A DNA stretch of 64,000 bases, taken from positions 70,955 through 134,954 of the forward strand of contig DATLOQ010000045.1 of NCBI GenBank assembly GCA_035536235.1, written 5' to 3'. The notes under the pieces are model-generated. The model was not told where the DNA came from. It did no database searches and saw only the letters and a program-made list of their open reading frames with translations. Each line of letters starts with the position of its first letter. The first letter of the stretch is position 1. Origin of the DNA: DATLNF01 sp035536235. Lineage in GTDB: Bacteria; Actinomycetota; Actinomycetes; BP-191. Shown here one piece after another: positions 45,948 through 53,285 of this stretch. A program made the translations under genes and the position numbers.

Positions 45948-46792
45948 CGACGACCCGGACGGTCCTGACGGTCGCCGCGGTGACGCTGCGCGAGGCGACG
46001 CGCCGGAGGGTGCTGCTCGCCCTGGCTGGGCTGACAGTCGTGCTGATCGCGGTGAGCGCGTGGGGCTTCTCGCGGCTGGCCGCCGAGTCCCTCACTCGCG
46101 GCGAGGCGCGGCTCACTGCCTCCATCCTGCTCAATCTGGTGATGTTCGGGTTCAGCTTGATGGCCGCGCTGGGCACCGCCTTCCTGGCCGGCCCGACGCT
46201 CGCCGGCGAGACGGAGTCGGGCATCGCGCTGGCCGTGCTGGCGCGGCCGATCCGGCGATCCGACTTCCTGGTGGGCAAGTGGCTGGGCCTGGTGGCGTTC
46301 GGCAGCGGGTTCGTCGTCGTGGCCGGCCTTGCGCAGTGCCTTGTGGTCCGCGCGACGGTCGACTACTGGCCGCCCCAGGCGGCCCAGGCGCTCGCCCTGC
46401 TGGCAGCGCAGACGGCCGTGCTGCTGACCCTCGCCGTGCTGCTGTCTACGGCCATCTCACCGATGGCGTCCGGGGTGGTCGCGGTGGGCCTGTTCTGCAC
46501 GACCTGGGTGGCGGGGGTGGTGGGCGGCATCGGGGCCTCCCTCGGCAACGAGTCCGTCGAGCGGGTCGGCACGGTGTCTCGGATGCTGCTGCCCACTGAT
46601 GGGCTGTGGCGCGGCGCGATGCATGCGTTCCAGGACCCCTCGGCGCTGGTGCAGTTCGGAGGGGCCGACGGGCAGGCGTTCCCGTTCCTGAGCAACGCAC
46701 CGCTGACGCCGGCCTACCTCGCCTGGGCCGTCGTCTGGGTGCTCATGATCGGCGGTCTCGCGACCGCATCGTTCCTGCGCAAGGATCTCTGA
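45944..46792 (+). CDS. ABC-2 type transporter permease
   Basis: A 282-residue membrane protein with about six hydrophobic segments, including MFGFSLMAALGTAFLAGPTLAGETESG and LAVLARPIRRSDFLVGKWLG. The motif AGETESGIALAVLARPI is typical of the ABC-2/NosY-type permeases. It starts with GTG overlapping the ATPase stop by 4 bases, so the exporter is assembled from coupled genes. It ends convergent with the mod operon; the 97 bases between hold no clear hairpin. Confidence 0.87.
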   Translation: MTTTRTVLTVAAVTLREATRRRVLLALAGLTVVLIAVSAWGFSRLAAESLTRGEARLTASILLNLVMFGFSLMAALGTAFLAGPTLAGETESGIALAVLARPIRRSDFLVGKWLGLVAFGSGFVVVAGLAQCLVVRATVDYWPPQAAQALALLAAQTAVLLTLAVLLSTAISPMASGVVAVGLFCTTWVAGVVGGIGASLGNESVERVGTVSRMLLPTDGLWRGAMHAFQDPSALVQFGGADGQAFPFLSNAPLTPAYLAWAVVWVLMIGGLATASFLRKDL

Positions 46793-46889
46793 TCCGACGT
46801 ACCGGCCATTGCCCGCCAACTCCGCGGTACGCCGCAACACTCGGCGCGAGTCGTCGGCCAACTGCGGAGGTGACGGGACCTGGCCGCCC

Positions 46890-47672
46890 TCAATCACCGT
46901 CCAGGGAGACGTCGTGCCCGCGCGCTCGACCGCGGTCGAGGTTGACGCCGACGAGGTGGGCGACGTAGTCGGTTCGCGGGGCGCGAGCCACCTGACTCGG
47001 TGTGCCGTGCTGCACCACCCGTCCGTCCTCGACGACGACGAGGTGATCGGCCAACACCATCGCATCGACTGCATCGTGGGTGACGACCACAGTCGGGCCA
47101 GCGAAGGCGGCCAGGTGCCGCTGCAGGTCGGCGCGCACGTGCACCCGAGTGCCGGCATCGAGGGCGGCGAGCGGCTCGTCGAGGAGCAGCAGCGCGGGCT
47201 CCGGGGCCAGCGCCCGGGCGAGAGCCACCAGCTGCGACTGCCCTCCGGAGAGCTTCCCGGGTTTGGCGTCAGCCGCATCGGCCAGGCCCATGCGCTCCAG
47301 CCAGCCGAGTGCGTGCTGACGGGCTCGTCGGCGGGGCACTCCGGTCGCCCGCAACCCGAACCCGACGTTGTCGACTGCAGACAGGTGCGGGAAGAGGAGG
47401 TAGTCCTGGAAGACCATGCCGACGCCCCGGTCCGCCGCCGCGATGAAGATCGCGGCCGACGGATCATCCAGACAGCGACCCGCTAGATGCACTGCTCCGC
47501 CAGTGAGGGGGACGAGCCCCGCCAGTGCCTGCAGGGCGGAGGACTTGCCCGCGCCGTTGGGGCCCAGGAGTGCTACCACCTGGCCGGGGCCCGCGTTGAG
47601 CTCGATGTCGAGCGTGAACCGGCCACGGGTGACGAGCAGCCGCGCGCGCAGGCCGTCCCCCTGACACGTCAT
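46890..47672 (-). CDS. modC: Molybdate ABC transporter ATP-binding protein, no TOBE domain
   Basis: A 260-residue ATPase. The Walker A is GPNGAGKSSAL (~38), the Q-loop GMVFQDYLLFPHLS, the signature KLSGGQSQLVALARAL and the Walker B LLLLDEPLAALDA. Typical ModC proteins are ~350 residues with a C-terminal molybdate-binding TOBE/Mop domain; this one stops soon after VAHLVGVNL, where that domain would begin. A regulator with a Mop-like domain heads the operon and may supply molybdate sensing. It overlaps modB by 4 bases. Confidence 0.85.
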   Translation of the reverse strand: MTCQGDGLRARLLVTRGRFTLDIELNAGPGQVVALLGPNGAGKSSALQALAGLVPLTGGAVHLAGRCLDDPSAAIFIAAADRGVGMVFQDYLLFPHLSAVDNVGFGLRATGVPRRRARQHALGWLERMGLADAADAKPGKLSGGQSQLVALARALAPEPALLLLDEPLAALDAGTRVHVRADLQRHLAAFAGPTVVVTHDAVDAMVLADHLVVVEDGRVVQHGTPSQVARAPRTDYVAHLVGVNLDRGRARGHDVSLDGD

Positions 47673-48496
47673 GACGGTACGCCGGAGAGCCAGCGGTCAC
47701 GCAGGCTGATCAGGACCGCGACCGACACGGCCAGCAGCAGCACCGACAGCGCGAGGGCGCCGTCGGTGTCGCCCGACTCCAGCGCTGTGTAGATCGCTGT
47801 CGGCATGGTCTGGGTCCGGCCGGGGAAGCTGCCGGCGAAGGTGATGGTGGCACCGAACTCGCCGAGTGCCCGGGCGAAGCACAACACCGACCCGGCCAAC
47901 ACTCCCGGAGCGATCAACGGCAGCGTGACGCGACGGAACACCATCAGCTTCGACGCACCGAGCGTCGCGGCGGCGTCGTCGTACCTCTGGTCCGAGCCGC
48001 GCAGTGCCCCTTCCACGGCAATGACGAGGAAGGGCATGGCGACGAAGGCCTCGGCCACCACGACGGCGGCCGTGGTGAAGGGCAGGCTGATGCCCAGCCC
48101 GGTGTCCAGGTAGCGGCCGAGCAGCCCGCGCCGGCCCAGCAGCAGGAGCAGCGCGACGCCCCCCACGACCGGTGGCAGCACCAGCGGAACCGTGACCAAG
48201 GCTCGCAGGAGCCGTCGCCCGGGGAAGTCGGTCCTGGCCAGCACCCAGGCCAGCGGCACCCCGAGCACCAGGCAGATCAGTGTGGCTGACGCAGCGCAGA
48301 CCAGCGACAGCTGGAGCGCCTGTCGCGCGTCCTCGGCCAGCAGCAGCTGCGGCAGCGTGGTCCACGGGGTGCGCACGATCAACGCCATCAGGGGCAGCAG
48401 CAGGAAGGCCACGGCGAGCGCCGCGGGCAGCAGCAGCATCAGTGGCAGCCCGCAGCCGGGCCGGGGGCCCCGGCGGGCCGCAGTGTCGCGTCGCAT
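47669..48496 (-). CDS. modB: Molybdate ABC transporter permease
   Basis: A 275-residue permease with about six membrane segments. The EAA-type loop reads DAAATLGASKLMVFRRVTLP (~185-205), the contact site for ModC. ATG 48496 overlaps the modA stop (TGATG). The frame is open much further upstream inside modA, but that stretch is out-of-frame shadow. It works with ModA and ModC to import molybdate or tungstate. Confidence 0.9.
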   Translation of the reverse strand: MRRDTAARRGPRPGCGLPLMLLLPAALAVAFLLLPLMALIVRTPWTTLPQLLLAEDARQALQLSLVCAASATLICLVLGVPLAWVLARTDFPGRRLLRALVTVPLVLPPVVGGVALLLLLGRRGLLGRYLDTGLGISLPFTTAAVVVAEAFVAMPFLVIAVEGALRGSDQRYDDAAATLGASKLMVFRRVTLPLIAPGVLAGSVLCFARALGEFGATITFAGSFPGRTQTMPTAIYTALESGDTDGALALSVLLLAVSVAVLISLRDRWLSGVPS

Positions 48497-49254
48497 CACG
48501 TCACGGGGTCGAACCCGGCATCGTCGAGGACCCGCTGCCCTCGCGCGGAGAGCACGTAGTCCACGAAGGCCGACCCGCCCGCAGCGTTGGGGGCTTCGGC
48601 CGTCGTCGCCAGGAAGTAGTCGTTGACCGCCTTGTCCGCTTCCGGGAAGGCGATACCGTCGACCACCCCCGCGGCGGCCAGGACGTCCGTGCGATAGACC
48701 AGCGCGGCGTCGACCTCGCCCAGGGTCACCTTGGCCAGCACAGCCTTGACGTCCTGCTCGAGCGTGTCCGGCTCCGGGACGAGCCCCGCCGCGTTGAACG
48801 CCTTCTCGGTGGCTGCGCCGCACGGGACCTGGGGTGCGCACAACGCGATCTTCAGGCTCGGCCTGGTGAAGTCGCTCAGCCCCCTCACCTGGGCGTGGTT
48901 GCCCGGAGGCACCGCGATCTGCAGCCGGTTGCGGACGAAGACCGTGGGGGCTGTCGCCCTGCCTGCCCGGGTGAGGGTGGTCATGGGGACCGGGCTGGCA
49001 GCGGCGAACACGTCGGCCGGAGCTCCGGCGAGAATCTGCTGCGCGAGCGTTGAGCTTGCCGCGAAGCTGAAGACGACGCTCGACCCGGGGTGCGCTTCCT
49101 CGAAGTCGGCGCCGATCCGGGAGAAGGCCTCCGTCAGCGACGCTGCGGCGAACACGGTGATCGGCTCGGCGCCCGAGATCTCTGCGCCGCTGCCGCAGGC
49201 GGTCAGCGCGAGCGACAGCGTGAGCGCTGCCAGGGCCGGTGGGCGCGGCGTCAC
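48496..49254 (-). CDS. modA: Molybdate-binding lipoprotein
   Basis: A 252-residue substrate-binding protein. The signal peptide has the lipobox LTAC (~residues 17-20). The mature part has the ModA opening ITVFAAASLTEAF and later VDAALVYRTDVLAA, both typical of molybdate binders. GTG 49254 overlaps the stop of the preceding regulator gene (GTGA), and starting earlier would add non-signal sequence. It is anchored outside the membrane and delivers molybdate to ModB. Confidence 0.92.
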   Translation of the reverse strand: MTPRPPALAALTLSLALTACGSGAEISGAEPITVFAAASLTEAFSRIGADFEEAHPGSSVVFSFAASSTLAQQILAGAPADVFAAASPVPMTTLTRAGRATAPTVFVRNRLQIAVPPGNHAQVRGLSDFTRPSLKIALCAPQVPCGAATEKAFNAAGLVPEPDTLEQDVKAVLAKVTLGEVDAALVYRTDVLAAAGVVDGIAFPEADKAVNDYFLATTAEAPNAAGGSAFVDYVLSARGQRVLDDAGFDPVT

Positions 49255-49658
49255 GGCGTACGACGGTCGTCGAGCCCGATGACGACGTTGGTCGCCTTGA
49301 TCGACGCGCACGCCACCGTGCCCACCTCCAGACCGAGGTCGTCCGCGGCCTCACGGCTCATCAGAGACACGATCCGGTACGGCCCGGCCTGCAGCTCCAC
49401 CTGGGCCATGACGGTGTCGCGCGTGACGGCGGTGACGATGCCGCGCAGGCTGTTGCGCGCCGAGCGTGCCGCCCGCGCGCTGCCTCCGAGATCCGCGCCG
49501 AGCTCCTGCGCGAGGGCAGCCAGCTGAGCGCCGTCGACCATCGCTCGTCCGGTGTCGACCTTGCGCAGCTGGAGCCGCCCCTGGTCGGCCCAGCGCCGCA
49601 CGGTGTCGTCACTCACGCCGAGCAGCCCGGCTGCTTCTGCGACGCTCATCTGCGGCAT
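49251..49658 (-). CDS. ModE-like regulator: excisionase-type HTH plus Mop/TOBE domain
   Basis: A 135-residue protein. Residues ~4-45 form a MerR/excisionase-like helix-turn-helix (MSVAEAAGLLGVSDDTVRRWAD). Residues ~68-130 form a molybdate-binding Mop/TOBE domain (SARNSLRGIVTAVTRDTVMAQVEL and CASIKATNVVIGL). It probably senses molybdate and controls its own operon. The start is ATG 49658, with a TAAACT -10 box 7 bases upstream, so leaderless. A perfect inverted repeat lies between the -10 and -35, the natural operator position. Confidence 0.87.
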   Translation of the reverse strand: MPQMSVAEAAGLLGVSDDTVRRWADQGRLQLRKVDTGRAMVDGAQLAALAQELGADLGGSARAARSARNSLRGIVTAVTRDTVMAQVELQAGPYRIVSLMSREAADDLGLEVGTVACASIKATNVVIGLDDRRTP

Positions 49659-49665
49659 ACAAACC

Positions 49666-49694
49666 AGTTTAGACCCGCACCTGCGGGTCCAGAA
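49666..49694 (-). promoter_or_regulatory. mod operon promoter with palindromic operator
   Basis: Minus strand: TTCTGG (49689-49694), a 17-base spacer and TAAACT (49666-49671). The spacer is filled by the palindrome gacccgc-aggt-gcgggtc (49672-49689), ending next to the -10. ATG follows the -10 by 7 bases. Confidence 0.55.
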
Positions 49695-49701
49695 CTGCCA
49701 G

Positions 49702-50511
49702 CTAGCCCACCGGGGCCAGGTCGTCCCGGGTGCCCCGCAGCAGCGGCAGGCAGGTGCCGTCTTCGGCGCGGGCGTCCTGACGGCCGAGGTTGACCACTTG
49801 GCCGGTGATGCCGTGCACCGTGAGCGTCTCCGAGGCGGAGAAGCACGGCTCGCCGTCGCCCGTGCTTGCCGTGGTCGGGTTCTGCTGCAGGAGCACCACG
49901 TAGTAGATCGGAGCGTTGGTGAAGCGGAACCGAGCCGGTGCGACGAGTCGCTGGGCCGGCCGGATCGGGTCGAAGTCCTCCTGGAAGGCGAGACCACCGT
50001 AGACGGCGAAGTCGGCCGGTCGCACTTCTCGGTCGTCGCCGTTGGCTCGAGCGGCCAGTGCCTTGGTGACCGCGGTGTCGGCGTCGAAATCCGCCGAGCG
50101 CACGCCGTAGGGCACCAGCCCGAGGACGGCGAGCGCAGTGGCCGCCACGCCCAGCGCAGCGGGCGTGCGCCACCCGGCTCGCACGGCACCCGTGGCCCGG
50201 CGCCGCGCACTGCGGAGGAGGAACCACGCGGCAATGCCCAGCAGGGCGAATCCGGCGTACGGCGATGCGCCGGGCAGGGTCCAGATGAACATCCAGGCGA
50301 AGATCAGCACGGCGCCACCGACCCGCGAGTCGGCGTCGCGGGTGCGATCGCCGGCCAACAGCACGACGGCGATCAGGCCGAGGAAGAAGTTGCCGATCAC
50401 CACCAGCACGCCGCCGATGACGGTCAGGAACGCGTTGCGGCGGTACCAGGCGCGCTGAGGGGGGCCGACGGCGTCCGGAGGTCGGACGAGGTCAGGGTCA
50501 TTGCTAGCCAT
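49702..50511 (-). CDS. Integral membrane protein, unknown
   Basis: A 269-residue protein with four membrane segments in its first ~135 residues (e.g. AFLTVIGGVLVVIGNFFLG, GAVLIFAWMFIWTL) and a soluble C-terminal domain (~150-269) with two cysteines. The early hydrophobic part resembles DUF4190-type proteins, but I cannot confirm a family. It is the last gene of the accessory segment, divergent from tadE with 92 bases between. That gap carries the shared TCCACAGAT element on the tadE side. Confidence 0.7.
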   Translation of the reverse strand: MASNDPDLVRPPDAVGPPQRAWYRRNAFLTVIGGVLVVIGNFFLGLIAVVLLAGDRTRDADSRVGGAVLIFAWMFIWTLPGASPYAGFALLGIAAWFLLRSARRRATGAVRAGWRTPAALGVAATALAVLGLVPYGVRSADFDADTAVTKALAARANGDDREVRPADFAVYGGLAFQEDFDPIRPAQRLVAPARFRFTNAPIYYVVLLQQNPTTASTGDGEPCFSASETLTVHGITGQVVNLGRQDARAEDGTCLPLLRGTRDDLAPVG

Positions 50512-50546
50512 GCCATCAGTGTGACGGACGCCCGCGCCGGCACTTC

Positions 50547-50571
50547 TCCACAGATTCGGGCTCGGGTCGCC
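50547..50571 (+). promoter_or_regulatory. TCCACAGAT-N8-GGGTCGCC element upstream of tadE
   Basis: TCCACAGAT (50547-50555), 8 bases, then GGGTCGCC (50564-50571), 32 bases before the tadE ATG. The arrangement is identical to that upstream of DUF4244 (28966-28990), 21.6 kb away. Confidence 0.5.
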
Positions 50572-50603
50572 GCAGTGGCGGCAGGTAGTCGCATCGTTGG
50601 CTC

Positions 50604-50975
50604 ATGAGATCCGACCCCACCGGGCAGCGCGGCAGTGCTACGGCCGAGACCGCAGTGGTGCTGCCCGTGCTCGTGCTGCTGCTGACCTGCGCGCTCTGGG
50701 CGCTAGGAGCCGTCTCGGTGCAGCTGCGCTGCGTCGAGGCGGCCCGAGCTGGGGCACGCGCGGCGGCGCGCGGGGAGCCTGCGGACGTCATTCGGAGCCG
50801 GGTGCGGGAGGTAGCCGGGCGCACGGCAGACGTCGACCTCGAGATGAGCGCTACCTCGGCGACGGTGGCGGTCACCCGTGTGGTGAGCCCGCCGTGGCCC
50901 GCACTCGCGCGGCTGCTGCAGCCGCTCTCGGTCTCTGCCGAGGCAAGAGCCGACGTCGAGGGAGTGCCGCCGTGA
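50604..50975 (+). CDS. tadE: TadE-family pilus-associated protein
   Basis: A 123-residue protein. The N-terminal GQRGSATAETAVVLPVLVLLL is the TadE signature: a short basic leader, then a glutamate five residues into a membrane helix. Such proteins are processed like pseudopilins and act in Tad pilus assembly. It is the counterpart of Rv3655c, which in M. tuberculosis follows the DUF4244 gene directly. Here it stands 21.3 kb downstream. It overlaps the next gene by 4 bases (GTGA). Confidence 0.87.
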   Translation: MRSDPTGQRGSATAETAVVLPVLVLLLTCALWALGAVSVQLRCVEAARAGARAAARGEPADVIRSRVREVAGRTADVDLEMSATSATVAVTRVVSPPWPALARLLQPLSVSAEARADVEGVPP

Positions 50976-51364
50976 GCGCGACACGGCGGGAGCACGGCAG
51001 CGCGTCGATCTACGTGCTGTGGGTCGGGCTCGTCGTGCTCGTGACGGCTGGCATCCTCGGCAGCGCCGGTGTGGCCGGTGTGGCCAGGGCCCGGGCCGCC
51101 TCGATCGCCGACCTCGCTGCGCTGGCCGGTGCTGCCGCCGACGCTCGGGGAGAGCCGGCCTGCCGGCGCGCGGCCGCCCTGGTTCGACGGGGCCCGGCCA
51201 GCCTGGTGTCCTGCAGGGTCGACGGAGGCGTCGTCACGGTGGACGTGCGACTCCCGCTGCGGGGAGTGCTCGCCCGCTTCGGCGCCACGACCGCCCGGTC
51301 GAGAGCCGGGCCCGCTGTGCCGCAGGCGAGTAGCGAACCGTCACCCCGGGTACGACGACGGTGA
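50972..51364 (+). CDS. TadG-like / Rv3654c-like secreted protein
   Basis: A 130-residue protein with the N-terminal GSASIYVLWVGLVVLV, a membrane helix and then RARAASIADLAALAGAA, the pattern of Flp-pilus assembly TadG N-termini (Rv3654c in mycobacteria is called helicase/secretion neighbourhood TadE-like protein). A mature domain with two cysteines (PACRRA, VSCRV) follows. It starts with GTG coupled to tadE. It completes the displaced part of the tad locus. Confidence 0.82.
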   Translation: MSATRREHGSASIYVLWVGLVVLVTAGILGSAGVAGVARARAASIADLAALAGAAADARGEPACRRAAALVRRGPASLVSCRVDGGVVTVDVRLPLRGVLARFGATTARSRAGPAVPQASSEPSPRVRRR

Positions 51365-51380
51365 CTATGTGGAGGAATGC

Positions 51381-52151
51381 ATGACCTGCGACACCTGTCA
51401 CTCCGAGCTGCCCGACTCGATGCGCTTCTGCCCCAGCTGTGGCAGCCTCGGGTCGTCCGCCGACGTCAGCCCGGACACCCGGGTGATGGCGGCAGGCGAT
51501 CCACCGGCGAGCGCTCCGGCGGACCGACGTGCAGGGGGCACCTCGGCGCGAGCCCGCCTACGAGGAGCCGAGCCGCACCGGGCGGCGCCGGTTGGATCGG
51601 CCGCCGACGCGGATCTCTCAAGCTCCACCAGCGTGCTCGCGCCGGATCCGGGCGCCGACCGGGCCGGCCATCGGGATGGTCCATCGGTGGGCGATCGGGT
51701 CGCCCCCGCTGCCCGGGAGGCACGCCAGCAGGCGCGTCGCTGGGCCGACCGCTTCAGCGCGCTGCCGGTGGACCTGCGGATCGCCCTGGTGGGCACCGCG
51801 GTGACGGTGCTGTCGTTCCTCGCCTTCGACTACGCCGTCGGGCTCGAGGAGCCCGTGGACATCGCCGGACGTCTCTGGCTGATCCCGATCGCCGCGGTGG
51901 GAGCCACGGCGCTGCTCTACGGCTCGCTTCGCCGGGGCGCGCCTGCCGCGGCATCCGATGAGGTGCCCCGGCGCACCGACGGGCTGCTCGCCGCCGTCGT
52001 GATCGCGGCCGCGGGCGCGGTCGAGGCCGGGCTCATCGGCCTGCTCACCGGTGACGTCGTGGGGCCCCGGGGCGGCTTCTACGGAATGCTCCTCGGACTG
52101 GTGCTGGTGCTAGTGGCCTGCGTGCGGGCAGCCCGCCGGACGCTGCGCTGA
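51381..52151 (+). CDS. Zinc-ribbon membrane protein, unknown
   Basis: A 256-residue protein. An N-terminal zinc ribbon (two CXXC pairs: CDTC, CPSC) is followed by a long disordered Ala/Arg-rich region (~30-135) and four membrane segments (~140-255). ATG 51381 is chosen because GGAGG lies 5 bases before it. The zinc-ribbon-plus-membrane layout is common in actinobacteria but has no assigned function. It follows the tad genes by 16 bases, so it may belong to the same transcript. Confidence 0.75.
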   Translation: MTCDTCHSELPDSMRFCPSCGSLGSSADVSPDTRVMAAGDPPASAPADRRAGGTSARARLRGAEPHRAAPVGSAADADLSSSTSVLAPDPGADRAGHRDGPSVGDRVAPAAREARQQARRWADRFSALPVDLRIALVGTAVTVLSFLAFDYAVGLEEPVDIAGRLWLIPIAAVGATALLYGSLRRGAPAAASDEVPRRTDGLLAAVVIAAAGAVEAGLIGLLTGDVVGPRGGFYGMLLGLVLVLVACVRAARRTLR

Positions 52152-52291
52152 CGCGACTCCCGGCGGCGGGTTCCCCTGGAACTTTGTCGTCGCCGGGACG
52201 TTGGGTAGAACACCGCTCCCGGCGCGCTGCGCCGTAGAGTTCGTGCTCGACTCCGCCCGCTGCCGGTACCGCATCTCCTGGAGAACCGCTG

Positions 52292-52990
52292 ATGGACCCG
52301 TCGTTCGTGACCCCGCCGGTGCCGGCCGCGGCGCGCCCGGCCCGGCGCCTCGTCGGCGACGCCCTGCGCCGCCCCGGCGGACGGCGGGCGCTGTCCGTCC
52401 TCTCACTGGTGCTCGCTCTCGCCGGTGTCGGCATGTTCGCCTACCCGTTCGGCACCGACCTCTACTCCAAGCAGGTCCAGAGCCGGCTGCGCAGCGAGTT
52501 CGACGACCCGGAGTACGTGGAGGCCTACAAGCTCCGGAAGATCAAGGTCGGACAGGGTCTGACCCGCCTGCGCATCCCCAAGCTCGGAGTGGAGGTGCTC
52601 GTGGTCGAGGGGACGACACCGAGCGCTCTCAAGGCCGGCGCCGGTCACTACCTGGACACCCCCCTGCCGGGAGAGACGGGAAACGTCGCCATCGCCGGGC
52701 ACCGGACCACCTTCGGCCGCCCCTTCAATCGCATGGACGAGCTCGTCGCTGGTGACAAGGTCTTCCTCGACACGCCGTTCTCCACCTTCGAGTACACCGT
52801 GGTGCCGCCCTTCGACGGTCACGCCAACCCGTGGGCGACGGATCCCAGCGACTTCAAGGTGGTCGGCCCGCCGAGGACCGCGGGGCAGAAGACTCTGACG
52901 CTGACCACCTGCCACCCGAAGGGCAGCGCGAAGGAGCGCCTCATCCTGCGCGCCCTGATGTCGAAGGCCACACCGATTCGGAAGGCCTGA
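52292..52990 (+). CDS. Class E sortase
   Basis: A 232-residue membrane-anchored transpeptidase. A membrane helix (~38-58) precedes the sortase barrel. Catalytic His is in AGHRTTFG, Cys in LTTCHPKG and Arg in AKERLIL. Class E sortases of actinobacteria favour LAXTG-type sorting signals. The ribosome-binding site is GGAG, 8 bases before ATG. The next gene encodes a secreted surface protein, a plausible partner, but it has no visible sorting motif. Confidence 0.9.
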   Translation: MDPSFVTPPVPAAARPARRLVGDALRRPGGRRALSVLSLVLALAGVGMFAYPFGTDLYSKQVQSRLRSEFDDPEYVEAYKLRKIKVGQGLTRLRIPKLGVEVLVVEGTTPSALKAGAGHYLDTPLPGETGNVAIAGHRTTFGRPFNRMDELVAGDKVFLDTPFSTFEYTVVPPFDGHANPWATDPSDFKVVGPPRTAGQKTLTLTTCHPKGSAKERLILRALMSKATPIRKA

Positions 52991-53285
52991 TCTGCCGGTG
53001 GCCCCGACGGCGGAACCTCTGCCGGGTGCGGTCCGTCTTACTTGGCGGTGACGACAGCCAGTCCATGGTCGGCTGACCCGTAACCGTTTCGGCCCACTCC
53101 GCGTTGATCCGGACACCGCGCCACGACAAGTGCGTCGCGGGACGAAGCTCCACCACTTCTGAGCGGATGGCAGGATGAGCAAGGCGGTTAACCCGGGCGC
53201 TGGATGTGTCGAAGCACCGACCGGGATCAGCTGCGGGGGCATGCGGGGCGCCACATTCGCGTCACGACGGAGGAAGGGGAGCGGG
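52991..53285 (+). other. 295-base leader between sortase and surface-protein genes
   Basis: I see no gene or recognised riboswitch. The frame of the surface protein is open to an ATG at 53175, but the sequence before GTG 53286 does not look like a signal peptide. The region probably holds the promoter and a long untranslated leader. Confidence 0.4.

Noticed and set aside
47669..49354. Extended modB frame reading back through modA (561 codons)
   Set aside because: The upstream part is out-of-frame shadow of modA; the modB ATG at 48496 overlaps the modA stop and begins the permease.
29270..50511. Accessory segment considered as a prophage or integrative element
   Set aside because: No integrase, phage structural gene, transposase, tRNA target or flanking direct repeat was found.
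25129..50555. TCCACA sites considered as DnaA boxes or an origin
   Set aside because: There are only three copies many kilobases apart, no AT-rich stretch, and no dnaA or dnaN nearby.
52991..53285. c-di-GMP or c-di-AMP riboswitch before the surface-protein gene
   Set aside because: The leader length is suitable, but the conserved core motifs of these classes are not visible.
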